A stretch of 64,000 nucleotides of DNA from Cereibacter sphaeroides (GCA_003243455.1 QFQS01000003.1:642353-706352), one strand, 5' to 3'. Counted from the stretch's first letter, positions 40,446-48,709 are shown. Notes: generated by a model from the letters alone, not told the origin. Numbers and translations are program-made.

Positions 40446-40494
40446 GGGGGCATTTCTGCTACGCAGATTTTCGCCACGCAGCGCAGATGCCCCC
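40446..40494. repeat. Imperfect hairpin after the ImmA gene
   Basis: GGGGGCAT (40446-40453) pairs with ATGCCCCC (40487-40494), and inner CTGC/GCAG bases extend the stem past a small bulge. It lies 34 bases past the peptidase stop. Without a T-tract it may be a terminator of uncertain strength. Confidence 0.45.
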
Positions 40495-40533
40495 ATCGAC
40501 CGCAATAAACTGATTTACTTGATATTTTTCTGA

Positions 40534-40571
40534 TTTCGCGACACATTTTGCCTATCACAACAGTCGCGAAA
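40534..40571. promoter_or_regulatory. 9-bp inverted repeat before the recombinase cassette
   Basis: TTTCGCGAC (40534-40542) and GTCGCGAAA (40563-40571) are perfect inverted copies with 20 bases between them, ending 8 bases before the first gene of the recombinase cassette. The flanking DNA is AT-rich. It could be an operator or part of a recombination site. Confidence 0.55.
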
Positions 40572-40578
40572 ACCCGCC

Positions 40579-40827
40579 ATGTCCATTCCCCCCGAAGACC
40601 CGGTTTCCGGGCCCAATCCTCTTTGCCCTGAACGCATGTCCCCTGATGCCCGGCTTGCCGAGTTGGGCCGCATCCTCGCCGCGGGCGTCGTTCGTTTGAA
40701 CGCCGGGAATTCCAGTTCTTTATTGCCCGCCGACGGAGACAGTTCCGTGGACTACCCGCCCCGAAAGAGCGGTGGTCGTCGCAGGAAACGCATCCGGATC
40801 GGAGGAATTGATGAAGCATCACAGTAA
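40579..40827 (+). CDS. Small protein of the recombinase cassette
   Basis: 82 residues: MSPDARLAELGRILAAGVVR (a helix in the middle) and a basic C-terminus KSGGRRRKRIRIGG. It overlaps the DUF2924 gene by 17 bases. The same small gene precedes DUF2924 and a serine recombinase in many alphaproteobacterial elements, which supports that it is real. Function unknown; the basic tail suggests nucleic-acid binding. Confidence 0.7.
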   Translation: MSIPPEDPVSGPNPLCPERMSPDARLAELGRILAAGVVRLNAGNSSSLLPADGDSSVDYPPRKSGGRRRKRIRIGGIDEASQ

Positions 40828-41308
40828 GATAACGCCGCCCAAACCCGGGCAGGACGCGCGCCTGGACCAAAGCGTCCTGTCGCGCATCGCCGCGCTCAAG
40901 ACCATGTCGGTGAAAGAGCTGAAGGCCGAATGGGAACGGCTCCTCGGCAGCGCCGCACCGAACAACAGCCGCGCCTTTCTTGAGGCCCGCATTGCCTATC
41001 GCCTGCAGGAACTGACCTATGGCGGTCCAGATCACGAGACCCGCCGCATGCTGGACCTGCTCGCCGACGAGGTCGAGGGCGTCTCCCGCCGCAAGAACCA
41101 GATCGCGGATCCCCGCAATCCGGTGGCAGGCACGCGGCTGATCCGGGAATGGAACGGGGTCGAGCACACCATCACCGTGTTGAAGGACGGTTTTGAGTGG
41201 CAGGGCCGCAAATACAAATCGCTCTCGGGGATTGCCCGTGAGATCACCGGCGTGCGCTGGAACGGCTATCGCTTCTTCGGGCTGCAGGTCCGATCGCGGG
41301 AGGTTTGA
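40811..41308 (+). CDS. DUF2924 domain protein
   Basis: 165 residues from ATG 40811 (GGAGGA upstream). The DUF2924 pattern is clear: SVKELKAEWERLLGSAAP, RAFLEARIAYRLQELTYGG, and a C-terminal IREWNGVEHTITVLKDGFEW with YKSLSGIAREITGVRWNGY. DUF2924 proteins almost always stand just before a serine recombinase and are probably accessory DNA-binding factors or regulators of it. Confidence 0.9.
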   Translation: MKHHSKITPPKPGQDARLDQSVLSRIAALKTMSVKELKAEWERLLGSAAPNNSRAFLEARIAYRLQELTYGGPDHETRRMLDLLADEVEGVSRRKNQIADPRNPVAGTRLIREWNGVEHTITVLKDGFEWQGRKYKSLSGIAREITGVRWNGYRFFGLQVRSREV

Positions 41309-41310
41309 CC

Positions 41311-42642
41311 ATGGACATAAACACGCGCCCCGGCCGCCGCCTGCGCTGCGCCATCTACACCCGCAAGTCGAGCGAGGAAGGGCTCGACATGGAGTTCAAC
41401 AGCCTCGACGCCCAGCGGGAGGCTTGCGAGGCCTATATCGCCAGCCAGAAATCCGAAGGCTGGGTTGCCACCCGCGACCGCTACGACGACGGCGGCTTTT
41501 CGGGCGGCAATCTGGACCGGCCGGGGCTGAAACAGCTGCTGGCCGACATCGACGACGGGCTGATCGATGTGGTGGTGGTCTACAAGATCGACCGGCTCAG
41601 CCGCGCCCTGATGGATTTCTCGAAGCTGGTTGAGGTCTTCGACCGCAACGGCGTTACCTTCGTCTCGGTCACGCAGTCCTTCAACACGACCACCTCGATG
41701 GGACGGCTGACGCTGAATATCCTACTCAGTTTCGCCCAGTTCGAGCGCGAGGTCATTGGCGAACGCATCCGCGACAAGGTTGCCGCCTCGCGCAAGCGGG
41801 GGATCTGGATGGGGGGCTATGTGCCGCTCGGCTACGATGTGCAGGACCGCAAGCTGGTGATCAACGATACTGAGGCCGCCTCGGTACGCCGGATATTCGA
41901 CCGGTTCGTCGAGCTCGGCTCGGCCACGATGCTGGCGAAGGAGCTGCGGCGGGAGGGGTTTCGCAGCAAGCAGGGCACGCTGATCGACAAGGGCTACCTC
42001 TATCGGGTGCTCCGCAATCGCGTCTATCGCGGCGAGGCCGTCCACAAGGGCAAGGCCTATCCGGGCGAGCACGAGGCCATCGTCACCGACAAGGTCTGGG
42101 ATCAGGTCGACGCCATCCTGCAGGGCAACCGCCACGCCCGGTCCAGCAACAGCCGCATGCAGACGCCCGCGCCGCTGAAGGGCCTGATCTTCACCGAAAC
42201 CGGCGCGGCCATGACCCCGACCGCGACCAAGAAACGCGGCAAGCTCTACCGCTATTACGTCTCGATGGACGTGATCAAGAACCGCACGACGGAGGACGAC
42301 AGCGGCAGCGACCTCGCACCGGTCCGCCTGCCTGCGGGCATGGTCGAGGATGCCATTGTCACCGAGGTGCGGCGCATCTTGCAGACGCCCGAGGTGGTCA
42401 CGCAGGTTCTGGCGGCGCTGAAGCGCGATCAGGTCTCCGAAGCCGAGGCCATCGCGGCGCTGCATGATTTCAACACGCTCTGGGCGCAGCTGTTTCCGCT
42501 CGAGCAGGCGCGGATCATCCAGCTTCTGGTCCGGCGCGTCACTGTTACCGCCGCCGGGCTCGAAGTCGACATCCGGCGCGAAGGTGTCGCGGGCGTGATC
42601 CGCGAGATGATAGCGCCGCGTGACATGGAGGCCGCCGAATGA
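41311..42642 (+). CDS. Large serine recombinase / prophage integrase
   Basis: 443 residues from ATG 41311 (GGAGG seven bases upstream). The resolvase catalytic domain: RCAIYTRKSSEEGLD with the active serine (S20 or S21), then VYKIDRLSRALMDFSKL and the LLSFAQFERE block. A recombinase domain (MGGYVPLGYDVQDRKLVIND, later KGYLYRVLRNRVYRGEAVHK) and a zinc-ribbon region follow; the C-terminus is helical. It should integrate and excise the prophage, and its position at one end fits. No attachment core could be read from this window alone. Confidence 0.93.
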   Translation: MDINTRPGRRLRCAIYTRKSSEEGLDMEFNSLDAQREACEAYIASQKSEGWVATRDRYDDGGFSGGNLDRPGLKQLLADIDDGLIDVVVVYKIDRLSRALMDFSKLVEVFDRNGVTFVSVTQSFNTTTSMGRLTLNILLSFAQFEREVIGERIRDKVAASRKRGIWMGGYVPLGYDVQDRKLVINDTEAASVRRIFDRFVELGSATMLAKELRREGFRSKQGTLIDKGYLYRVLRNRVYRGEAVHKGKAYPGEHEAIVTDKVWDQVDAILQGNRHARSSNSRMQTPAPLKGLIFTETGAAMTPTATKKRGKLYRYYVSMDVIKNRTTEDDSGSDLAPVRLPAGMVEDAIVTEVRRILQTPEVVTQVLAALKRDQVSEAEAIAALHDFNTLWAQLFPLEQARIIQLLVRRVTVTAAGLEVDIRREGVAGVIREMIAPRDMEAAE

Positions 42643-43022
42643 CCCGCGGCAATGACACGATCCGCGTGCTGATCCCCCTGAAGCTGCGGAAGAAGAACGG
42701 GCGGCCCAAGATTATGCCGCCCGTCGATTACAGCCCGAGCGAGGATCAGACACAGGACCCGCACATCCTGCGCGCCATCGGCCGGGCATGGGGCTGGCGG
42801 CGGCGCATGGAGGCAGGTGAGTTCTCCACGATCCAGGAACTGGGCGAGGCCGTCGGTCTGGCCGAACGTCATGTCAGCCGCCAGCTGCGCCTCGCCTATC
42901 TGGCGCCAGAGGTGCTGAAGCGCCTGACCTGCGGCCGCGAAGCATCGGCGGTCAGTTTGTACGACCTATGTTTTCTGGCCGGGGAGACATGGCAGGAGCA
43001 GGCAGAGCGCACGTTTCGCTGA
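42639..43022 (+). CDS. Helix-turn-helix partner of the recombinase
   Basis: 127 residues, coupled to the recombinase by an ATGA overlap. Basic N-terminus (IPLKLRKKNGRPKIMPP) and a helix-turn-helix (FSTIQELGEAVGLAERHVSR, then LAYLAPEVLKRLT). This gene regularly follows DUF2924-recombinase pairs; it may regulate or assist recombination. Specific function not known. Confidence 0.8.
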   Translation: MTRGNDTIRVLIPLKLRKKNGRPKIMPPVDYSPSEDQTQDPHILRAIGRAWGWRRRMEAGEFSTIQELGEAVGLAERHVSRQLRLAYLAPEVLKRLTCGREASAVSLYDLCFLAGETWQEQAERTFR

Positions 43023-43046
43023 TCGAGCGGCATTGAGCGCTTGATC
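43021..43046. repeat. Imperfect inverted repeat at the end of the recombinase cassette
   Basis: GATCGAGCG (43021-43029) and CGCTTGATC (43038-43046) pair in 8 of 9 positions around an 8-base loop just past the last recombinase-cassette gene. Could be a terminator or lie at the element end; no decisive feature. Confidence 0.35.
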
Positions 43047-43111
43047 GGCTGTCGAGCGATAGCCTCACTTCTCATCGATTATCGAGATTGCGGCGAACCG
43101 ATCTTGCGGTT

Positions 43112-44191
43112 TCACTTTCGAAGCCAAGCGAAACGCCCAGGATCCTGCTCAAGCAGATAGGCGCGGATTCGATTGCGCTCATTGGGTTCCAAGCGGATGA
43201 GCAGCGCCTTTAGTTCTTGGTCGATAGCCCGACGTTCGGCACCCAATGCCTCAGCCTTCGCATACCATTCGTGACCGGCAGCGAGGTCTCCAAGCTCCAT
43301 TGAGACGGCGCCAAGCAGCGTGCAGGGCCGGAAATCGGTCGGGGTCATCTCGTGCGCTTCCAGCCCGAGTGCTCGTGCCTCGTTGAGGCGGCCGGCATCG
43401 CGCATCGCGCCTCCGCGCGTCGTCAGCAGCGCAGATTGGGGTTTCGGATTTCGACCTGCCTTGTCGAGCGCTGCGCCTGTTACCTCCAACGCCTGAGAGG
43501 CTTCGCCAGCCTTTCGCCAATGCGCACTGGCATTCACCGCATCCCAGAGATCGCCGGTTTCGGCCCATGCTTTCGTTAGCGCTTCGGCTTCCAGCCGATG
43601 CCATGCTTTCTGCAACGCGTCGGTCCAACAGTCGTCCGCCTCAGTTGCCAACCAGGCAATGTCCTCGGGCGTCGGGCGGATTCCGCTCGCGACCTGTTGC
43701 AGCAACCTCATTACACGCGGATATTGCTCGGTCTCAATGAAGCCGATATCGAACCGATCCCGCAACTCGCGTGCTTCACGCTTCCGTCGAAGCACGGGGT
43801 CGTTCTCCATGGCAGCAAAACGTGCCTTGATTGCCGCATTCATCGCCTCGGCCTTTTGGGCTTGTTCGGCTGCCGCCCTGTCAGCGTCTTCCTTCGCCCG
43901 TTGGATACGCTCTGACCGCTCGCGCTCCGCGGTCTCCTCGAAAGTGAGGCGATCGATCTGTCCGGTCGACAAAGCCAAGAGGGAATTCAGACCGCCGGAA
44001 GTCAGAAACGCTTCCGCCAAGGTGGTCAGCTTCTCGCCCGCCTCGATCTTCTGCAGAATTCCATTCAACCGCGCGCCGACGAGGGCCGCGCCCGGCAAGT
44101 CATCGACAAGATATTTTTCCGCCAAACCAGCTTGGGCTGACCCCGCCATCAAAAAAACCTGCGCAATTATGATACTGCTGGAGACAAGCAT
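43112..44191 (-). CDS. Exported TPR-like repeat protein
   Basis: About 359 residues from ATG 44191; a further upstream ATG at 44254 is possible. Residues 1-22 (MLVSSSIIIAQVFLMAGSAQ, then AG) are a signal peptide. The middle has a coiled-coil stretch (AERERSERIQRAKEDADRAA) and the C-terminal half has TPR-like helix pairs (WRKAGEASQALEVTGAALDK, TTRGGAMRDAGRLNEARALG). A periplasmic scaffold or binding role is plausible. Located between the prophage integrase and the conjugative element; owner element unclear. Confidence 0.7.
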   Translation of the reverse strand: MLVSSSIIIAQVFLMAGSAQAGLAEKYLVDDLPGAALVGARLNGILQKIEAGEKLTTLAEAFLTSGGLNSLLALSTGQIDRLTFEETAERERSERIQRAKEDADRAAAEQAQKAEAMNAAIKARFAAMENDPVLRRKREARELRDRFDIGFIETEQYPRVMRLLQQVASGIRPTPEDIAWLATEADDCWTDALQKAWHRLEAEALTKAWAETGDLWDAVNASAHWRKAGEASQALEVTGAALDKAGRNPKPQSALLTTRGGAMRDAGRLNEARALGLEAHEMTPTDFRPCTLLGAVSMELGDLAAGHEWYAKAEALGAERRAIDQELKALLIRLEPNERNRIRAYLLEQDPGRFAWLRK

Positions 44192-44341
44192 GCTTGCAGG
44201 CGGAAATGCAACGCAAAAACCCCTAGAAGTCAGAGGGATATGCCTGTGCGCCACCGTTACGACAACGCGCCATTCGGCCTACACACCCAACGGCTGCGCC
44301 TGTTGCAGACAATTTGCTAACCGCGCGCGCGATCAACTTAA

Positions 44342-45178
44342 TTATCGAAAACTCGCCTGAAAGGACGTCGCGGTCAGCGAGACATGCGCGTCCAGCGGCG
44401 GGTGCAGCTCGAACGCTTTCGGCTCGCGGGCGAAGTTCCAGAGCCGGAACAGGGACCATTCCGAACGCCGCTCCTCGGCCACGGCCAGCTCATTGCGGCT
44501 GATGTGGAAGGGTGTGCGTTCCCAGCCATTCGTTGTTTTCACCTCGATCAGGCGCGGACGACCGTCTGGTGCAAAGCTGGCGATATCGTAGCCGGCACCA
44601 TCGCCATCCTCCTCCGACACCCACCGGACCTTGCGCGCAAGATCGTCGCGGCCCGCTGATTTCAGGGCGGCCCGTTCGTGCGCCACCACGCGCTCCTCAC
44701 CGGCACGGCCGAGGGCGCGGTTTCGCTCGTCTCTCGCCGCGACATCGAATTTGCGGGCGATGTGCAGCATCTGCTCCAGCTCCTGCGGGGGCGGCTGGTT
44801 CGACAGCGTGGGCGGCGGCCCGATCCAGATCGGCCGTGCCTCTGCCAAGCCGGTCGGCGCTCCTGCACCCGCATGACGGTCGAGCCAGGCCGGGTTCAGC
44901 TCCAGCCAGCGCGCCACGGCATCCACCAACGTCGTCTGGAAATTGAAGGCGGGCTTGTAGCCCGGGATCCAGTCCTCACCCAGCCCCTTCAGCACGGCGC
45001 TGATGTTCTGGTGCTTGAACTCGACCGATCCCTCGGACCTTTCGTTCAACAGGGGCAGAAGCCCGCGCCGGTGCTCGGCCTTGTTGTAGGGGCGACCAGA
45101 GACGTCGTCGGCCAGCATCGCGAAGTAATCCGCGACGATCAGGTCGTTCTCTTGATCTGTCCAGGCCCCGTTCGACAT
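44342..45178 (-). CDS. DUF3883 nuclease-like protein
   Basis: 278 residues. The C-terminal DUF3883 domain has the restriction-endonuclease-fold pattern: LGRAGEERVVAHE, GDGAGYDIASF (Asp) and PRLIEVKTTNGWE (E-x-K). The N-terminal part (ENDLIVADYFAMLADDVSGR) is typical of a group of single-gene cargo proteins found near mobile-element ends, often in defence islands. It could be a stand-alone Mg-dependent nuclease. Target and partners unknown. Confidence 0.82.
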   Translation of the reverse strand: MSNGAWTDQENDLIVADYFAMLADDVSGRPYNKAEHRRGLLPLLNERSEGSVEFKHQNISAVLKGLGEDWIPGYKPAFNFQTTLVDAVARWLELNPAWLDRHAGAGAPTGLAEARPIWIGPPPTLSNQPPPQELEQMLHIARKFDVAARDERNRALGRAGEERVVAHERAALKSAGRDDLARKVRWVSEEDGDGAGYDIASFAPDGRPRLIEVKTTNGWERTPFHISRNELAVAEERRSEWSLFRLWNFAREPKAFELHPPLDAHVSLTATSFQASFR

Positions 45179-45701
45179 CGCGCCAGGCTAGGGGCCGAAA
45201 CTGCGTTTGTCATCAGAGACTTCGCGCAAAACTCCCAAGACATACCAACCACCACGCCGCCCGTGTCGTTTCTCCGCCTGCTTTGAGACAAGCCGGAACC
45301 AGCGAAACAGGGGCGCAACGCGATCCCGTCAGTTCCTTGAAATGCATGGAGGTTTTGAATGCGTCTCGCCGAGAGCGCAGGGCGGGTGGAAAGAGACGGT
45401 GGGCGTTCAGAGACCGATCTTGCGCGGCAGGCCAGTCTCCGAAGGGCGGATGGTCCCTGCAAACCCCTTTGGCACATAAAGAAAAAGGCCCCGCGAGGGA
45501 CCTGTTTTCGGGTTTGCAATGTTCAAGTGGCGGGCGGGAGACGAAGAAACCGAGAACTACACCTACGCTATAGCCCTCCAAAATGACACCTGAAAGCCGT
45601 CGATGGTCGACAGACGGGGCACGGGTTGGCATTATGTTGCCCGTGCCCAACCGCAGGAGCGACGCAACGGCAATCCGCGCAGACCGTGAAGGAGCAGAAC
45701 C
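45179..45701. other. Junction region, about 520 bases without a convincing gene
   Basis: No supported gene. AGGCCCC/GGGACCT around GCGA at about 45487-45504 makes a terminator-like stem with a T-rich run on the minus strand. A 24-codon frame begins at ATG 45519 (MFKWRAGDEETENYTYAIAL) and looks like the end of a protein, but has no support. The prophage-to-conjugative-element boundary probably lies between here and 43.0 kb. Confidence 0.45.
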
Positions 45702-46127
45702 ATGGTAGCCGTGATGTTGATGAGCGTGGCGCTAGTCGCCGTCCTTTGCGTCGTGGCCTATAAGCTCGCAGTCTATGCTCTGCCCTTCATGCTCGGATTG
45801 ACTGCTGCGCAATTCGCCTATCAGACCGGCTCCGGCGTGATAGGTGCCGGGCTGGTCGGCCTCGTTTCCGCTGGCGTGGCGTTTGGCATCCTCGCTTTGC
45901 TGTTCGAGACGTTGCGCACTCCCATCCTGCGCTTGATTGTGGCGCTGATCTTTGCCGCACCCGCCGCCGTCGCAGGCTATGCGCTGGTCTATGGCATCAC
46001 CAAAGAGGCGGTGCCCTCTGAAATCTGGCGGCAAATCTTCTGTCTGGTCGGCGGCGGTTTCGTTGGCGTATCGGCTTTGATGCGACTGGCCGCACCGTTG
46101 CCCTCCAGCCCCGCGCTTGCCCGTTGA
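45702..46127 (+). CDS. Multi-pass membrane protein of the conjugative element
   Basis: 141 residues with four or five hydrophobic helices (e.g. VMLMSVALVAVLCVVAYKLA, then GVIGAGLVGLVSAGVAFGIL and ILRLIVALIFAAPAAVAGYA). A similar gene opens the same class of elements in other alphaproteobacteria, upstream of ardA. It is followed by a clear terminator, so it is its own transcription unit. Function unknown. Confidence 0.72.
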   Translation: MVAVMLMSVALVAVLCVVAYKLAVYALPFMLGLTAAQFAYQTGSGVIGAGLVGLVSAGVAFGILALLFETLRTPILRLIVALIFAAPAAVAGYALVYGITKEAVPSEIWRQIFCLVGGGFVGVSALMRLAAPLPSSPALAR

Positions 46128-46148
46128 CATGAAGGTATGAAATGCGGT

Positions 46149-46175
46149 CCCGGCGCAAGAGCGCCGGGGCTTTTT
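46149..46175 (+). terminator. Rho-independent terminator after the membrane protein gene
   Basis: CCCGGCGC and GCGCCGGG pair perfectly around AAGA (46149-46168), followed by GC and TTTTT (46171-46175), 22 bases past the membrane protein stop. Confidence 0.85.
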
Positions 46176-46627
46176 CATAGCGGCCCTCCGGCTCTCTACA
46201 GCGCAATTTGGAAGCGCGTTCGCCTCCGGGCCGGCGCGGCTATCGCCGCGCCGCAGTGGCCTACTTTGCCGGCAGGGATCGAACGAAGGCGAGTGCGGCA
46301 TCGACCGGCTCGCGCCTTCGCGTCGTCACCGAAAGCCGATGACCCTGCGCGCACCATCTGTTTCCAGCGCCAGAAACCTAACAATGACGCCGCGAAGCGG
46401 CGACTGACTGATTGGATTTACTAAGGGCCTTGCCCTCGCGCCAGCAAGGTAAGTGGAACCGTCCGGGGCGGTATCCCCAGCCTTCCGCGCCCAAGGGGCT
46501 TGTGCAGGCCGGGTGATCCCCCTCCACCCCGGCCGCCCTTGCTCGTTGCTACCCCAGTCTCGGCGACGGCCAGAAGGTCAGGCGCGGCGTTCCGCTTCGC
46601 TGACCTTCAGACCCGAGGATCAGAGAC
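46176..46627. other. Gap upstream of ardA with small hairpins
   Basis: About 450 bases without a convincing gene. CGCCGC/GCGGCG around GAA makes a 6-bp hairpin at 46388-46402; other GC-rich inverted pieces occur near 46430-46560. In conjugative elements the DNA before ardA often carries the lead-region promoter that works on entering single strands; a transfer-lead or oriT-related role is possible but not shown. Confidence 0.4.
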
Positions 46628-47155
46628 ATGACCAACGTATCCCACAGCACCCCCCGCATCTATGTTGCCTGCCTTGCAGCTTACAATAGCGGCTATCTGC
46701 ATGGGGCTTGGATCGACGCGGATCAGGACGCCGACCAAATCAGGGACGAGATTACCGCGATGCTTGCCCGTTCCCCCGTCGAGGATGCGGAGGAATACGC
46801 CATTCACGACTATGAGGGCTTCGAGAGCGTCAGCATCTCCGAATATGCCGGCATCGACAGCGTGGCGCGGATGGCCGCGTTCATCGCAGAACATGGCGCA
46901 CTCGGCGCGGGCCTGCTGGAGCAGTTCAGCGGCGACATGGACCAAGCCGAATCCACCTTGGAGGACTGCTATCATGGTCAGTTCGCCAGCCTTGCCGACT
47001 ACATGGAGGAGCTGACCACCGAAAGCGTCACGATCCCAGAGGCGCTGCGCTACTATGTCGATTGGGACGCGATGGCGCGCGACGCAGAGATGGGGGGCGA
47101 TCTGTTCACCATCGAGACGGCGCACGGCGAGGTGCATGTGTTTTCCAACAGGTGA
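46628..47155 (+). CDS. ardA: Antirestriction protein ArdA
   Basis: 175 residues. ArdA pattern: PRIYVACLAAYNSGYLHGAW, AIHDYEGFESVSISEYAGID and QASLADYMEEL-like QFASLADYMEELTTESVTIP, ending in a small C-terminal domain with YYVDWDAMARDAEMGGD. The protein is acidic and DNA-mimicking, and inhibits type I restriction enzymes, protecting the element on entry to a new host. Length is normal for the family. Good confidence. Confidence 0.92.
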   Translation: MTNVSHSTPRIYVACLAAYNSGYLHGAWIDADQDADQIRDEITAMLARSPVEDAEEYAIHDYEGFESVSISEYAGIDSVARMAAFIAEHGALGAGLLEQFSGDMDQAESTLEDCYHGQFASLADYMEELTTESVTIPEALRYYVDWDAMARDAEMGGDLFTIETAHGEVHVFSNR

Positions 47156-47353
47156 AAACATGGTCGCCTGTCCGCACTTGCGGGCGGGCGACTAGCCAGA
47201 CGGCGACGATAGTGTTAAGAAGAAAATAACCAATAATGATCGGGTTAGTCGCTCAACGTATCTGATTTGAACGGCTCCTAATACTTCAAATAATACTTGA
47301 ATCTCTCTGGTCCGGGCGTTGCCTCGCACGCCCCGGCTTTGGGAGGTGACGTC

Positions 47354-47569
47354 ATGCTTAGCATCGACTGGCGTTTGCCGGCGGCATACAGGCACGCGAA
47401 GCACATTCCGGCCGCCGGTTTCGCTTGGGAATACCTGCGCCGCAACGACGAGTATCGTCAGGACTTCCAGACCATCGCATTGACCGGCGAGCCGACCGGG
47501 CGCGACCTCGAAGCGTTCGCGCATCGCTGGGGCTTGCGATTTCCCGTGCGATCCCGACGCGCCGCATGA
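47354..47569 (+). CDS. DUF6499 regulator-like domain protein, probably the front part of a frameshifted gene
   Basis: 71 residues from ATG 47354 (GGAGGTGA upstream). DUF6499 pattern: MLSIDWRLPAAYRHAKHIPA, FAWEYLRRNDEYRQDF, then AFAHRWGLRFP. After this the frame reads VRSRRAA and stops, whereas one base later another frame continues the family sequence (PCDPDAPHDQQSPIWTP) into the DUF2285 protein that follows. So the two parts probably belong to one gene with a one-base shift within TTTCCC near 47540. The upstream gap has TAATACTT twice (47279 and 47291), a possible promoter/operator. Confidence 0.65.
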   Translation: MLSIDWRLPAAYRHAKHIPAAGFAWEYLRRNDEYRQDFQTIALTGEPTGRDLEAFAHRWGLRFPVRSRRAA

Positions 47570-47615
47570 CCAGCAATCGCCGATCTGGACGCCAAGCCTT
47601 CAACCGCAAGCGGTA

Positions 47616-48137
47616 GTGCTGTCGCCGGTCGGTCACAAGGACGGCGACACCGAACCGATATTGACGCTGGCGCATCTCGACGGCCTCGACCTGCGCCGCG
47701 CTGCCGATGGCTGGCATGGTATCTGGCAGGTTGATGGCGTCGTACATCAATTCTGGCTGCCCGAGGCGGTGCCCGACGCAGCCGCTTTCTATGCCGTCAC
47801 CCTGCCGATGGATTCCTTTCTGGAGCTACGTGCCCATGCCGCCCGCCGTCTTTGGCGGTCCCTCAACGGCCGCGCGCCCGGTCCCGACTTCCGGGCCGTT
47901 CCCGCCCAGCTCCGACAGTGGCACATCCTTTCCCTGCGCGCGCTCGACGCCCGGCTGCGCGGCGAGAGCTATCGCACCATTGCCGAAGTCCTGCTCGGCT
48001 TTCGCGGCACCAAGGAAGATTTTGAGAACGATCCGCGCAAGAACAAGGCCCGCCGCCTGGTCGCGCACGGCATCAAGATGATGCGGGGCGGCTATCGCCT
48101 GCTGCTCCATTATCCGATCAAGCCCGGTAAGCGTTGA
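47616..48137 (+). CDS. DUF2285 domain protein, probable rear part of the DUF6499 gene
   Basis: 173 residues from GTG 47616; if fused to the DUF6499 part the protein would be about 260 residues. DUF2285 marks: DGDTEPILTLAHLDGLDLRR, DGVVHQFWLPEA, LRQWHILSLRALDARLRGES, then YRTIAEVLLGFRGTKEDFEN and a basic MRGGYRLLLHYPIK. DUF2285 proteins have a C-terminal helix-turn-helix and act as conjugation-element regulators in this ICE group. See the frameshift finding. Confidence 0.78.
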   Translation: MLSPVGHKDGDTEPILTLAHLDGLDLRRAADGWHGIWQVDGVVHQFWLPEAVPDAAAFYAVTLPMDSFLELRAHAARRLWRSLNGRAPGPDFRAVPAQLRQWHILSLRALDARLRGESYRTIAEVLLGFRGTKEDFENDPRKNKARRLVAHGIKMMRGGYRLLLHYPIKPGKR

Positions 48138-48279
48138 CGGACGGCCGAGCACCATCTGTCGGGAAGCATGTCGCAAGTTTTCGACTATTTGCGACAAAGA
48201 TATGCGGCACGAAGAAACTGCTGGTGTTCAGGGGCGACCGATCTGTCGCGGGTTATAGGAGTTACGCGACAAGGGCTTT

Positions 48280-48636
48280 CTAAAACCCCTTTTTGCGGCG
48301 CGAACTAACTGCCAATTTCTCAACAAGCTCATCAGTGATAGGATTACTCAACGAGAACGTAACGCCGGTCTTTGTTGCCTTGAGCTTCAAAGAAGCGATC
48401 TCGCCGGCATGGGCGGCAATTGCACCCGGATCAACATATAGACCACATTGTTTAGTAAAGGCAGCATAGCCCGCGATGATCGTTCCTTCGATCTGAAATC
48501 CGGGCAGATCGTATTTAATAACTTCTTCCGCATCTGGTAGTGCTCGCGATAGCTGCACACGCAGTTGGTCTAACATGGCACGAAACTGCTCCGGTGCGGC
48601 GGCTATGTAGGCGTCATGGTTGTCATACTTCGTCAT
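48280..48636 (-). CDS. DUF1801 (YdhG-like) protein
   Basis: 118 residues: YIAAAPEQFRAMLDQLRVQL, DAEEVIKYDLPGFQIEGTII, CGLYVDPGAIAAHAGEIA and a SRRKKGF end, the DUF1801 pattern. It lies on the opposite strand and its DNA is clearly AT-richer than the rest of the element, so it looks like separately acquired cargo. Biochemical function unknown. Confidence 0.85.
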   Translation of the reverse strand: MTKYDNHDAYIAAAPEQFRAMLDQLRVQLSRALPDAEEVIKYDLPGFQIEGTIIAGYAAFTKQCGLYVDPGAIAAHAGEIASLKLKATKTGVTFSLSNPITDELVEKLAVSSRRKKGF

Positions 48637-48709
48637 CCGGCGCTCCTAGCTCTTTTCGCAAATGTCCCAAAACTTGCGACGCGAAGCAAGCTGCAAGCAT
48701 CAGCGATCT

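Noticed and set aside
45519..45593. 24-codon frame MFKWRAGDEETENYTYAIAL...
   Set aside because: Too short, no ribosome site and no recognised family; possibly the remnant of a gene end at an insertion point but not supportable.
45179..46627. Possible tRNA or tmRNA gene as attachment site at the element junction
   Set aside because: No cloverleaf with a GTTCGANTC-type T-loop and matching acceptor stem could be found; the stem-loops there are terminators or small hairpins.
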